Shown here: positions 1-7,985 of the stretch, piece after piece
How the letters are laid out: each line of letters begins with the position of its first letter
Numbering within the stretch: the stretch's first letter is position 1
Source: G963676095 sp963676095
GTDB taxonomy: Bacteria > Bacteroidota > Bacteroidia > Bacteroidales > Prolixibacteraceae
Assembly: GCA_963676095.1 (NCBI GenBank)
Contig: OY781040.1
Location: 1,860,001 to 1,924,000, forward strand
Direction: 5' to 3'
DNA: 64,000 nucleotides
The notes under the pieces: generated by a model
Seen by the model: the letters and a program-made list of their open reading frames with translations, nothing else
Database searches by the model: none
What the model was told of the DNA's origin: nothing
Program-made: the position numbers and the translations under genes

Positions 1-56
1 GCCAATCCTTTCATTTTTTGTGAAAGAAATTCGTACAGACAAAACAAAAGGGTTCA

Positions 57-692
57 ATGAACAAAGAACATATTTCGGATGTGATCAGGCAACTGAAAAG
101 GAACAACTTTCAGGTGTTTTTTGCTGAGAACTGCCAGGAAGCCAAAAAAATTTTTGAAGAGAAGGTGCTTCCTGTCATCGAGTTTGAAAGCGTTTCCTTC
201 GCCGATTCGATGACCATGAAAAAAACAGGCGTCCTCGAACTACTCCGGGACAGGAAAGATATCCGGTTTATTGACACGTTCAACCCGGACGAACCCAGGG
301 CCGTCCGTATCGAAAAACGAAGACAGGCACTACTGTCCGATCTTTTCCTTACCGGCACCAATGCCGTTACAGAAAAAGGCCAGCTGGTAAACCTCGACAT
401 GGTCGGGAACCGGGTAGCTGCCATCACTTTCGGTCCGCGCAATGTCGTCTTGTTTATCGGGCGGAATAAGATCGTAAAGGACCTGGATGCTGCTTTCGAC
501 CGGATCAGAACGATCGCAGCCCCTCAAAATGCCGCCCGGCATACCGATTTAAAAACACCGTGCCAGCAGACAGGTACCTGCCACGATTGCCATAACCCGC
601 AACGGATCTGTAACTCCTGGAGCATTACTGAAAAATCATATCCCCCGCAACGGATCCGGATCATTTTGATCAATGAGGACCTCGGACTCTAA
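57..692 (+). CDS. LUD-domain (LutC/YkgG-like) protein
   Basis: The 211-residue protein matches the LUD (DUF162) family, whose members include the lactate-utilisation protein LutC; the exact reaction of this stand-alone type is not known. Visible signs are the family core (KKTGVLELL near residue 55, LTGTNAVTEKGQLVNLD near 98-114, ITFGPRNVVLFIG near 123-135) and a Cys-rich tail with C169, C175, C178 and C185. Cysteines at this place are usual in the single-domain anaerobe type and could bind a metal or Fe-S centre (inference). No lutA or lutB partner lies downstream. What precedes it is outside the window. The ATG at 57 is the only good start seen. Confidence 0.85.
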   Translation: MNKEHISDVIRQLKRNNFQVFFAENCQEAKKIFEEKVLPVIEFESVSFADSMTMKKTGVLELLRDRKDIRFIDTFNPDEPRAVRIEKRRQALLSDLFLTGTNAVTEKGQLVNLDMVGNRVAAITFGPRNVVLFIGRNKIVKDLDAAFDRIRTIAAPQNAARHTDLKTPCQQTGTCHDCHNPQRICNSWSITEKSYPPQRIRIILINEDLGL

Positions 693-727
693 AAGTAAGA
701 ATAGTATTTTTTTAAGAAGTGTAATTC

Positions 728-877
728 CTAAATTCCGATTACTTGTTTAAACTCGCTAAAGCTGATAATTCTGGCGTTCCCGACATGATTTAATTCCAAT
801 AAATCAAAATCTCCGGTAATTAAAAAATCAGCATTTGAATCAACAATAATTTTAGAAACTTTGCTCTCCTTTTTCAT
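728..877 (-). pseudogene. PIN-domain toxin remnant with large internal deletion
   Basis: A 49-codon frame starts with an ATG that overlaps the end of the upstream antitoxin-like gene, as a toxin start would. The last ~36 codons (ADFLITGDFDLLEL, then RIISFSEFKQVI) match the C-terminal end of VapC-like PIN ribonucleases, including the late acidic GD-x-DLL motif. The N-terminal strand with its first catalytic Asp and the middle of the domain are missing: only about 10 codons separate the start from the C-terminal motif, whereas intact PIN toxins are about 130-150 residues. The frame is not broken, so the allele looks like an in-frame internal deletion. It should be catalytically dead. Confidence 0.7.
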
Positions 878-1088
878 ACCTCTCTACATTTCTTACCTGT
901 TCAACCTCCCCGGTAATTTCATCAAGAGTCAGTTCGTCCGTTTTGGTTGATTCCAAAAGCCGGTTAAACCGTTTTAGGAAAAGCGACTTTTTTAATTCCT
1001 TATATATTTCAAGCTTATCTTTTTCATCGAGACTATAAAGAATCTTTAAAAATTGCTGCTTGTCTAATTCTATATTTACTGTCTTCAT
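852..1088 (-). CDS. Antitoxin-like small protein paired with the PIN remnant
   Basis: A 78-residue charged protein without signal peptide. Its N-terminus (MKTVNIELDKQQFLKILYSL) and length fit the small antitoxin-like proteins encoded just upstream of PIN toxins, and the toxin remnant starts inside its last codons, which is the usual coupled layout. No DNA-binding fold can be named with confidence from the sequence. A purine-rich GGGGGA lies just upstream of the ATG, and a perfect TAnnTTTG element lies at 1126-1133. Identity as an antitoxin rests mainly on context. It may now be an orphan. Confidence 0.6.
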   Translation of the reverse strand: MKTVNIELDKQQFLKILYSLDEKDKLEIYKELKKSLFLKRFNRLLESTKTDELTLDEITGEVEQVRNVERYEKGEQSF

Positions 1089-1125
1089 ACTGTCCCCCTA
1101 AAAAATGATCTTCTATACACACATA

Positions 1126-1133
1126 CAAAAATA
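1126..1133 (-). promoter_or_regulatory. -7 promoter element of antitoxin-like gene
   Basis: On the minus strand this reads TATTTTTG, a perfect match to the Bacteroidota -7 consensus TAnnTTTG, about 40 nt upstream of the antitoxin start. No clear -33 TTTG was found. Confidence 0.45.
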
Positions 1134-1361
1134 AATTAAAAAGTCTATATCAACAGTAAGGAATTCTCATTAAAAAATTGGTTACTCCCATTTTGTGTTT
1201 GTCGTGAACGTATCCGTTCCATCTTGTAAATTATTCTCTCTTACAAATTTACAAACATATATGGAAAAGACTAATTTTACCACTTTAACTTCCCGTAAAT
1301 TCAAAAGCCACCAATCAATATCAAAAGAAAATCAACATATGGATTGGCAACCCACACTATT

Positions 1362-3083
1362 TCATTCCTCTATTTCTCCGATAAAAACACCGGAGATATT
1401 CCAAGCACTGAACATATTCCCGTCCGGATCTCCCTGGGGAATATAAACCTGGATCGTATGTCTACCCGGAGCCAATGATTTCACAGGCATGTAAAGCGGG
1501 CCGGAAACCGTACCAGGGCACCAGCCCGAACGGCTATAGTCGGATGACGACATCCCGTTCCAGAAATTTCCGGAAGCAGGATTATAAGCCCGGTGAGTTG
1601 CGCAGTCGGTGCGCCAGGGGGTATATTTGAAAAAAGGGTTCGAATCGATAAAAATCTCGTTGGTCTTTTGAACGAATTCATCCCCTTCGTCCCATCCGCC
1701 GTGACCGGTCGAAATATAGCGGAAGGTTACATTCTTCACCCCGTCCGGAACATCGAAACTGACTCTCAGGGTGTCGTCCTTAAACATGGTCGGATATTCC
1801 TGCCCGGCCATCTCCATCACGTTGGTCGTCGTGAATACCGGCTTAATCCAGTATTTTTTATTGGGATGGGCCGGCACTTCCCGGTTGTTCAGGTAATATT
1901 TCAGGTGAAGGCTCACTTTATGGCCCCCGCCGTCATAATTACCGATGAAAACGCCGATCCAGGTTTCACCCCTAAGTACAGGAAGAAGATCTGTAACATC
2001 TTGTTTGTACAGCGTCGTGTCTTCCCACTGAATGCCGACATCCCGCTTTTCATTAAAATAATGGATCCCGAATGGCGTAAAAAAGCGCATCAGTTCAATG
2101 ATCGGAGAATAATTATCAGTAGCTGTAACTCCCTGGTAAACTTTTCCCTGTTTACTGATGTATTTAGGCAGGGAATCAAGACCGGATTTCAGCCCGTCGA
2201 GAAAACTACGAGGCTGGTCCACGGGTACGATAAACACACAACCGGTACGGTCATAGGCATCTCCGTTCGATTGTTGCTTCAGTTCAGCAAAAACAGAAGT
2301 CCCGTCCGGAACATCCGGCAAGGCTACCCTTTTCAGCACCAGCGTTCCGCCGGCATAGCGATAAACATAATCGTCACATTCGCCCTGAGGATTGTCGATC
2401 TTCGCTCCCCAGTTGATCTGCTGGTCCCGGAATACAGGAATATCTTTCACAAAAGCATTCGCCAGGCGCAACCGATAGTCCACGGCAGAAACCTCTTTTC
2501 CCATATCAGGCGGCATTAACGAAGTCCCTTTGTTCTTCCGGTGAATATCAATCTTCGTGGCTACCAAGCTGCTGTTTTCATTCCTGACATATTTCAGCAC
2601 CAGTCCTTCCGGAAACGGGAACATCAGGTTGGGAGTCCCCAGGATGCCGGCATCCCGGGTTACCCATAGCTCGATCCGGTTGGAAAATGAGGTACCGGTA
2701 TACTTCAGGCAGGTGTAACCAAGTATCTTTTCGGTAGTTCCATCTGTTTTAAATCCGTCAACCGGGGCAAAATCTTCATTCATATAAATCCGGTCGCCAT
2801 TTTGGAAAGATGCCGTCCGGTAAATTTTAGCAGATCCGTAATCAAGATAGGATTCCTCCCCGGGGACTTCAGGAATAAGTTGCTTTCCCGGGTTATCCGT
2901 CACCAGACGGGCAATTCCGCCAGTATAACTGAGCACCAGCCTTCCTGCATTCTTATTTTCTTCCCCGTTTGAGAAAAAACCATACTCTACCTCTCCGCTC
3001 TTTGAAAAAGCACCCATCTTTGCATAACTTCGTGAAACAAAGAGCAACAACAAAAGAACTCCAGCAAAACCGACTTTTTCCAT
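1362..3083 (-). CDS. Secreted PNGase F-type peptide-N-glycosidase
   Basis: The 573-residue protein starts with a signal peptide (hydrophobic residues 8-16, probable cleavage after A21). The C-terminal part matches peptide-N4-(N-acetyl-beta-glucosaminyl)asparagine amidase, which cuts N-glycans from glycoproteins: RTDCATHRAYNPASGNFWNG near 491-510, then SDYSRSGWCPG near 514-524 and SAWNISGVFIGE near 559-570. By alignment with the flavobacterial enzyme, D278 (AYDRTG) takes the place of its catalytic Asp60 and E469 (GDEFV) that of Glu206; the position of Glu118 seems not to be Glu. About 200 extra N-terminal residues precede the two-domain core; a piece of them (ILGYTCLKYTG near 120-130) resembles GLPGLI-type repeats of Bacteroidota. 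It probably acts in the periplasm or outside the cell on host or dietary glycoprotein. No glycosidase or SusCD genes are adjacent. Confidence 0.88.
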   Translation of the reverse strand: MEKVGFAGVLLLLLFVSRSYAKMGAFSKSGEVEYGFFSNGEENKNAGRLVLSYTGGIARLVTDNPGKQLIPEVPGEESYLDYGSAKIYRTASFQNGDRIYMNEDFAPVDGFKTDGTTEKILGYTCLKYTGTSFSNRIELWVTRDAGILGTPNLMFPFPEGLVLKYVRNENSSLVATKIDIHRKNKGTSLMPPDMGKEVSAVDYRLRLANAFVKDIPVFRDQQINWGAKIDNPQGECDDYVYRYAGGTLVLKRVALPDVPDGTSVFAELKQQSNGDAYDRTGCVFIVPVDQPRSFLDGLKSGLDSLPKYISKQGKVYQGVTATDNYSPIIELMRFFTPFGIHYFNEKRDVGIQWEDTTLYKQDVTDLLPVLRGETWIGVFIGNYDGGGHKVSLHLKYYLNNREVPAHPNKKYWIKPVFTTTNVMEMAGQEYPTMFKDDTLRVSFDVPDGVKNVTFRYISTGHGGWDEGDEFVQKTNEIFIDSNPFFKYTPWRTDCATHRAYNPASGNFWNGMSSSDYSRSGWCPGTVSGPLYMPVKSLAPGRHTIQVYIPQGDPDGNMFSAWNISGVFIGEIEE

Positions 3084-3165
3084 TTTCCTTTTTTTATGTG
3101 CGCGGACACAAAATAAATAAAACCCCTGAAAGGAACAAGAAAGTTTATTTGTATTTTTAGGATCA

Positions 3166-3310
3166 AATACTTCGTTAATTAATTAAGCGACAATTTTGCC
3201 GTACTCCGGAAGTTCTTTGACAATTTTTTGATTTTTAGCGGTGTTTGGCTTAACAGCAAACCTGGATATAAATCGTTCGGGCATCAAGGTATTATTGTAC
3301 AGGGTTTTGT
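3166..3310. repeat. 145-bp direct repeat, copy 1
   Basis: This block recurs at 3589-3733 with the same length and only about ten visible substitutions. On the minus strand it holds a 33-codon frame (3183-3284) that starts MPERFISRFAVKPNTAKNQK and ends at TAA. The frame is also open in copy 2, where most changes are conservative. The function is unknown. Confidence 0.85.
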
Positions 3311-3403
3311 TTTCCGGACAGCTTCATGATGATTACGGTTAAGAACTTTCTGCTGGATATAAAAAATAAAGTATCTCATCATCTGCAAGTTAAGTATTCC
3401 TTG

Positions 3404-3578
3404 TATATGGAAGTAAGTTTGTCCAGGTATATGGCGGAAAAAGTTTCCACCAATATGGAAACAGTCTTATCTATGCGTTAAAGACAACTTGTTTATGCGT
3501 TAAAGAAAAGTTATTTATGCATTAAAAACAATTTGTTTATGCATTAAAGAAGAGTTGTTTATGCATTAATCGGAAGTT
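3404..3578. repeat. 22/24-bp intergenic tandem repeats
   Basis: Five 22-bp units run head to tail at 3469-3490, 3491-3512, 3513-3534, 3535-3556 and 3557-3578, with core TTTATGC(G/A)TTAAAGA. Three more diverged units with TATGG cores occur every 24 bp from about 3406. The array sits between the two 145-bp repeats. No frame is conserved across units. Confidence 0.8.
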
Positions 3579-3588
3579 GCCGATGCTC

Positions 3589-3733
3589 AATACTTCGTTA
3601 ATTAATTAAGCGGCAATTTTGCCGTACTCCAAGAGTTCTTTGACAACTTTTTGATTTTTAGTGGTGTTTGGCTTAATAGCAAACCTGCATATAAATCGTT
3701 CGGGCATCAAGGTATTATTGTACAAGGTTTTGT
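3589..3733. repeat. 145-bp direct repeat, copy 2
   Basis: This is the second copy of the block at 3166-3310, in the same orientation. It ends 25 bp before the start of the DUF1460 gene, so it probably contributes to that gene's promoter region. The minus-strand 33-codon frame (3606-3707) is preserved. No transposase gene or terminal inverted repeat was recognised. Confidence 0.85.
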
Positions 3734-3758
3734 AAACAGCTGATAATAATTTATAAAC

Positions 3759-4625
3759 ATGAAACAATTTACTTTATTTTTACTTCTGTCCCTGGTGGTC
3801 CAGGCGGGTTTCTGCGGAAATAAAAAAAGTGAGATACCGGCATCCGGCATTATTGTCAACGGCCAGGACAGTGCGATCCTGACTAATTTTATCGAACGCT
3901 TTTCCGGAGAGAGGAATAAACCCACGGGAGAGTTGGTTTCAGCAATCGGAAAAGCATTTCTGGGAACTCCTTATGTCGCTCATACGCTCGAAAACGGGAA
4001 AGACGAAAACCTGGTTGTAAACCTGAGGGAACTGGACTGTACTACCTTTGCAGAGAATTGTCTGGCGTTGGCCCTGACTATAAAATCGGAACATCCGGAG
4101 GCCGGTGAATTTACAGGAACCCTCGAACGGATCAGGTACCGGGATGGAAAAAGGGATGGCTATCTCTCGCGGCTTCACTATTTCAGCGACTGGATTTACA
4201 ATAATGAACAGAAAGGATTGGTGACCCAGCCTGCAAATGATTTCGGGTCGCCGTTCGATGTAAAGGTCAGTTTCATGTCGGCCCATCCGGACAGCTATGA
4301 GGTGCTGAAGGAAAACCCGGAGCTGGTAACGCTAATGGCGGGTATAGAGAAAACCGTTTCGGACAGAAAATATTATTTTCTGAAAAAGGAAGACATTGAA
4401 AGGAATGAGGATAAGCTACAGGAAGGGGACATTGTAGGCATTGCCACATCTGTGCCAGGCCTGGACATTACCCATGTAGGTATCCTGGTCCGGAAGGATG
4501 GCCGTATCCATCTGATGCATGCTTCGTCGTCGCTGGGAAAAGTCGTTATCTCCGATGTCCCGCTTGCGGAGATGCTGATGAATAAAAAATCGTACACCGG
4601 GATTATGATCGCCAGGCCAAGATAA
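3759..4625 (+). CDS. DUF1460 NlpC/P60-like amidase
   Basis: The 288-residue protein matches the DUF1460 family, an NlpC/P60-related fold treated as N-acetylmuramoyl-L-alanine amidase-like and common in Bacteroidota. It has a signal peptide (residues 1 to about 19), the nucleophile motif ELDCTTFAEN with C94, and the His motif DITHVGIL with H239 followed by HLMHASS. It is therefore probably a periplasmic peptidoglycan-processing or recycling enzyme. It stands alone, reads toward a strong terminator, and is preceded by the 3.2-3.7 kb repeat cluster. C19 is not in a good lipobox, so a soluble periplasmic form is more likely than a lipoprotein. Confidence 0.85.
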   Translation: MKQFTLFLLLSLVVQAGFCGNKKSEIPASGIIVNGQDSAILTNFIERFSGERNKPTGELVSAIGKAFLGTPYVAHTLENGKDENLVVNLRELDCTTFAENCLALALTIKSEHPEAGEFTGTLERIRYRDGKRDGYLSRLHYFSDWIYNNEQKGLVTQPANDFGSPFDVKVSFMSAHPDSYEVLKENPELVTLMAGIEKTVSDRKYYFLKKEDIERNEDKLQEGDIVGIATSVPGLDITHVGILVRKDGRIHLMHASSSLGKVVISDVPLAEMLMNKKSYTGIMIARPR

Positions 4626-4642
4626 GGAAAGAGCTTATCCTT

Positions 4643-4705
4643 CCAAAGATTTCCGGGGATAACGCTTATCCTCGCGGACAAAACGTTATCCCCGGAAATC
4701 TTTGG
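4643..4705. terminator. Bidirectional terminator, 22-bp perfect stem
   Basis: Arms 4643-4664 and 4684-4705 are perfect reverse complements of 22 nt around a 19-nt loop, followed by CCCTTTT. It lies between the convergent DUF1460 and glycerophosphodiesterase genes. Confidence 0.85.
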
Positions 4706-4721
4706 GCCCTTTTATCCGTTC

Positions 4722-5498
4722 TTAACGGACTGATTGTTCCATCTGCTCCTTCAGCCATGCCGGGCGGTTGGTAGTAATCCCTTCCACGCCCAGGTCAGCA
4801 ATCCGCCTGGCCTCAGCGGGATCGTCGACAGTCCATGCCAATACTTTCAGGTTGAGCTTCCGGGCTAATTTCATCACCTTCCGATCGATCACCTTCGATT
4901 GCAGATCGACCCCGTCCAGTCCAAGTTTAGCCGCTTGTTTCATCCGTTCGTCCAGACCATCCCTATTTGATGAAAGCCAGTAACAGGCATTATCCGGGAA
5001 AGTTTTCTTTGCCTTCAGGATCGTCTCCCAGTCAAAAGCAATAAAGTCGATCCGGGTTCCCTTTCCGCTTTCATCAACCGCCTTTTTCAGGAATGGCAGG
5101 ACTTCGCTGGTCCCTTTTATTTCGACGACCAATGTTTTCCCTTCAGGAATGGTAGCGATCACTTCCTCAACGAAAGGAAGTTTCTCCCCGGCAAAACGGC
5201 TGTCCTTCCAACTTCCCACATCCAGTTTTCGTAATTCGCCGGATGTAGTCTCCCTGATTTTGCAGTCAACTCCGGAAACCCGTTTGGTAGAACTGTCATG
5301 GCTAACGATCACCCGGTTATCCTTCGACAGGTAAACGTCGATCTCAGCGGCATCTGCACCCAGTTTCCAGGCAAAGTTAATTGATGCCAGCGTATTTTCA
5401 GGGGCAAGGTAGGAAGCCCCCCGGTGCCCGATATACTTAACCTGTGAAAAAACCGGAAGGCTGATCAGTAATGAAATCAGCAGAGAAAAAGTTTTCAT
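4722..5498 (-). CDS. Glycerophosphodiester phosphodiesterase family protein
   Basis: The 258-residue exported protein has a signal peptide ending near S18. It carries the GDPD family active-site residues: H25 and R26 in HRG, E34 in PENT, E52 and D54 in EIDV, and H67 in SHD. Such enzymes hydrolyse deacylated phospholipid head groups to glycerol 3-phosphate and an alcohol, using a divalent metal. The length fits the short UgpQ-like class. It is a single gene; downstream lies the bidirectional terminator. The real substrate cannot be told. Confidence 0.9.
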   Translation of the reverse strand: MKTFSLLISLLISLPVFSQVKYIGHRGASYLAPENTLASINFAWKLGADAAEIDVYLSKDNRVIVSHDSSTKRVSGVDCKIRETTSGELRKLDVGSWKDSRFAGEKLPFVEEVIATIPEGKTLVVEIKGTSEVLPFLKKAVDESGKGTRIDFIAFDWETILKAKKTFPDNACYWLSSNRDGLDERMKQAAKLGLDGVDLQSKVIDRKVMKLARKLNLKVLAWTVDDPAEARRIADLGVEGITTNRPAWLKEQMEQSVR

Positions 5499-5834
5499 AT
5501 GTGTTTGTTTTTGGTTATATGGTTATTTTCTGTTGTTAATATCCTATCGTTTGAGGCTACGCCGTTTGAACGTTTGATACTTCGTTGTTTGAGTGTTGTT
5601 TCGGTTCCCACGACTTTGTTTTTCTTCTAATTCTCTCATTCCATCATTCACTAATTCTTTCATTCTCTCATTCACCAGTTCACCAGTTCACCAATGTCTC
5701 CCCGCCCCAGCCCCGTCAAATGCTTCAACAAGTCAGGCCACTGTATTCTCTTTGTAAAGATGCATCATTAACCGGGAATGCCTTCCCTTTGCTTTTTAAA
5801 AAAATCTTAATTTTGTGCGAATCAAACATTTTTC
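5499..5834. other. Spacer with low-complexity CATTC/GTTCAC repeats
   Basis: This 336-bp spacer between divergent genes holds a T/C-rich stretch (about 5629-5698) made of repeated ATTCTCTCATT and CAGTTCAC words. Next to the glycerophosphodiesterase gene there is a GTTTGA-rich stretch (about 5547-5592). The acyltransferase promoter lies at its right end. A plus-strand frame from 5585 is built from these repeats and is not believed to be a gene. Confidence 0.5.
5808..5815 (+). promoter_or_regulatory. -7 promoter element of acyltransferase gene
   Basis: TAATTTTG matches TAnnTTTG exactly, 20 nt before the ATG at 5835. A TTTG lies at 5788-5791, but the 16-nt spacing is shorter than usual. Confidence 0.5.
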
Positions 5835-6740
5835 ATGAGACATATTCTGAATTCATCTGTTGTCCTCTTTTTAAAAGCTTTTGCCAGGATCCCGTTCAGT
5901 ACGCTTTACCGGATCTCCGATTTTCTTTATGTGGTCCTTTTCCATGTGGTAAAATACCGGAAGAAGGTGGTTTACACGAACCTCAGGAACTCGTTTCCTG
6001 AAAAAGACGAACAGGAGATCGACCGGATTGCCCGTGGTTTTTATCATCATCTGTGCGATTTGTTCCTGGAATCGAACAAGCTATATGGCATGACAGACAA
6101 AGACCTGGACGAACGGCTAACGTTAAAAGGCCTGGAAAAAACAGAAGCTTATTTCAGGGAAGGGAAAAGTGTTGTGCTGATCGGGATGCATTACAATAAC
6201 TGGGAGTGGTGTTCGACAATGCAACGACTGTCTAACCACCAGGTACTGATCGTTTTTAATCCTGTACGGAACAACAAGGAGATGGAACGTTACCTGCTCG
6301 ACTCCAGGGAAAAATTCGGCAGCCAGACAGTTGCCATCAATCATTCTGCCAGGACAGTGCTAAAATTCAATAAAAGCGGAAAGCCGACCTGTCTCTTCCT
6401 GGCCGCCGACCAGACCCCGCCCCAAAGGGCCCGTTTCTGGACAACCTTCCTGAACCAGGAGACGCCCTTTTTCTCCGGACCTGAGCACATTGCCGCAAAG
6501 ACCAACCAGCCCGTGTTCCTTCTTCATACCCGCAAGATTGAACGGGGCAAATACGAGGCCAACCTGATCGAACTTGTACCGGAACCTGCCAAAGTCAATC
6601 CCGACGATATCCTGATGGCTTATGTCGAAAAACTGGAACAAATTATTCGTGAAGAACCGGAATACTGGCTCTGGTCACACCGCCGGTGGAAACACAAAAG
6701 GCCGGAAGATATTCCACTGATCCCAAGAGGGAATGAATGA
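5835..6740 (+). CDS. Lipid A biosynthesis (LpxL/HtrB-type) acyltransferase
   Basis: The 301-residue protein belongs to the lysophospholipid/lipid A acyltransferase family that adds secondary acyl chains to lipid A at the inner membrane. It has an N-terminal hydrophobic anchor (about residues 8-40) and the catalytic H-x4-E motif at H119 to E124 (GMHYNNWEW). Later family landmarks include AADQTPP near 190 and PEYWLWSHRRWKHK near 274-287. A TAnnTTTG element lies 20 nt upstream. The substrate (which acyl chain, which position) cannot be told. Confidence 0.88.
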   Translation: MRHILNSSVVLFLKAFARIPFSTLYRISDFLYVVLFHVVKYRKKVVYTNLRNSFPEKDEQEIDRIARGFYHHLCDLFLESNKLYGMTDKDLDERLTLKGLEKTEAYFREGKSVVLIGMHYNNWEWCSTMQRLSNHQVLIVFNPVRNNKEMERYLLDSREKFGSQTVAINHSARTVLKFNKSGKPTCLFLAADQTPPQRARFWTTFLNQETPFFSGPEHIAAKTNQPVFLLHTRKIERGKYEANLIELVPEPAKVNPDDILMAYVEKLEQIIREEPEYWLWSHRRWKHKRPEDIPLIPRGNE

Positions 6741-6852
6741 GCAAAGTTTGTACACAAAACCGGAGGTCATCAAAATAGCAATGACCCATACGCTAATATG
6801 AGTATAACATTCTGTAATACTAATCATCAGCAGAAAAAAAGACAAAACAGTC

Positions 6853-7950
6853 ATGAAGAATTATTTCATTATAATACTCGTTATTGTGTCATTCGGTTGT
6901 TCAAGACAAAAGTCTACTAAGACAAATATTATTCGCGTTGATATAGATGACAAATTTTCTCAAAATTTGCCGGAGCTGTCGATAAATTCTGTTATACCAT
7001 TGGAAACTAATGAATCCTCACTTTTTGGAGACATTATGACGATAGAGTATTTCTCAGATAGAATTTTTATACTTGATGCTTTTAATCGCAGATCTCTCCT
7101 TGCGTTTACAGATGAAGGTCATTATTTAAACAGGACCAAATTAGGAAAAGGTCCGGAGGAGATGATAAATCCGTTTGCTTTTTGTATAGACCGGGAGAAA
7201 GATAACCTATTGGTTTGGGATCAGACCTTAAGTGAGATGTTTGTATATGATTTAGATTTAACTATCTTATCCAGAAAACGATACAATGTAACGATTCAGC
7301 AATTTGCAAAAGTTAGTGATAACAACATGCTTGTTTTTGCTCATTATAAGCAAGATTTTTTATATACATTGTACTCAAATCAGTTTGACACGGTAAAGGG
7401 AAAATTTGTTAAAGACTCCGAATATGAAGGTGTTCATTTATTATCAAAACCTATTAGTACTGGTTATCGGACCTTAATGATTGCTCCTCTTGATTATAAT
7501 ATTTACCAATTAACCCAAAGTGGCGTTCATAGTGAGTATCTTATCGATTTTGGAAGATATAACATAAAAAGCAGGGATGTACAAGAGAATAATTTTGAGA
7601 GTGTCTGGAGACAGGTTTATGCCGGACAAAAAGTATCATCGCTTTATGGAATTGCAGAGAGCGATAATTTTATTTTATTTCAAATATTTTTTAAAGGCAA
7701 GAAGGTTTACTATATCCATTCATTAAAAACCAATAAAACATATCGGATAAATGATTATTTTGAAAAAGGCATGCTTCCGGAATGTCAAGTACGCGGAATT
7801 GTAAAAAACGACATTTTTTATGCAACTGTTGAACCAGCTGAAATGATATTGTTTCAGAAAAAATTTAATCAAAGGTTACCGTTTAAAAAAATTTCACCAG
7901 AAGACAATTATGTCATTATAACATTTAGTATAAAAGAATTAGTAGAATAA
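6853..7950 (+). CDS. 6-bladed beta-propeller lipoprotein
   Basis: The 365-residue protein resembles the 6-bladed beta-propeller family common in Bacteroidota. It has a lipoprotein signal with lipobox SFGC (C16). After it come the typical opening (INSVIPLETNESSLFGDI near 44-61), repeated strand pairs, and the GKGPEEM motif near 98-104. The function of the family is not established; members sit in the cell envelope and are often seen near transport or regulatory genes. Here it stands alone. The gene is clearly richer in A+T than its neighbours, which may point to recent acquisition. Confidence 0.8.
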   Translation: MKNYFIIILVIVSFGCSRQKSTKTNIIRVDIDDKFSQNLPELSINSVIPLETNESSLFGDIMTIEYFSDRIFILDAFNRRSLLAFTDEGHYLNRTKLGKGPEEMINPFAFCIDREKDNLLVWDQTLSEMFVYDLDLTILSRKRYNVTIQQFAKVSDNNMLVFAHYKQDFLYTLYSNQFDTVKGKFVKDSEYEGVHLLSKPISTGYRTLMIAPLDYNIYQLTQSGVHSEYLIDFGRYNIKSRDVQENNFESVWRQVYAGQKVSSLYGIAESDNFILFQIFFKGKKVYYIHSLKTNKTYRINDYFEKGMLPECQVRGIVKNDIFYATVEPAEMILFQKKFNQRLPFKKISPEDNYVIITFSIKELVE

Positions 7951-7985
7951 ATTCTCTCCGGAGTCTGCTGTAAAAACGAACGAAA

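Noticed and set aside
1195..1446. 83-codon plus-strand frame at the end of the PNGase gene
   Set aside because: It overlaps a real gene on the other strand, and its sequence is composition-driven.
1593..2519. 308-codon plus-strand frame
   Set aside because: It is antisense to the well-supported PNGase F-type gene and looks like nothing known.
3404..3578. Possible CRISPR array
   Set aside because: Units are contiguous without spacers and no cas genes are present; these are plain tandem repeats.
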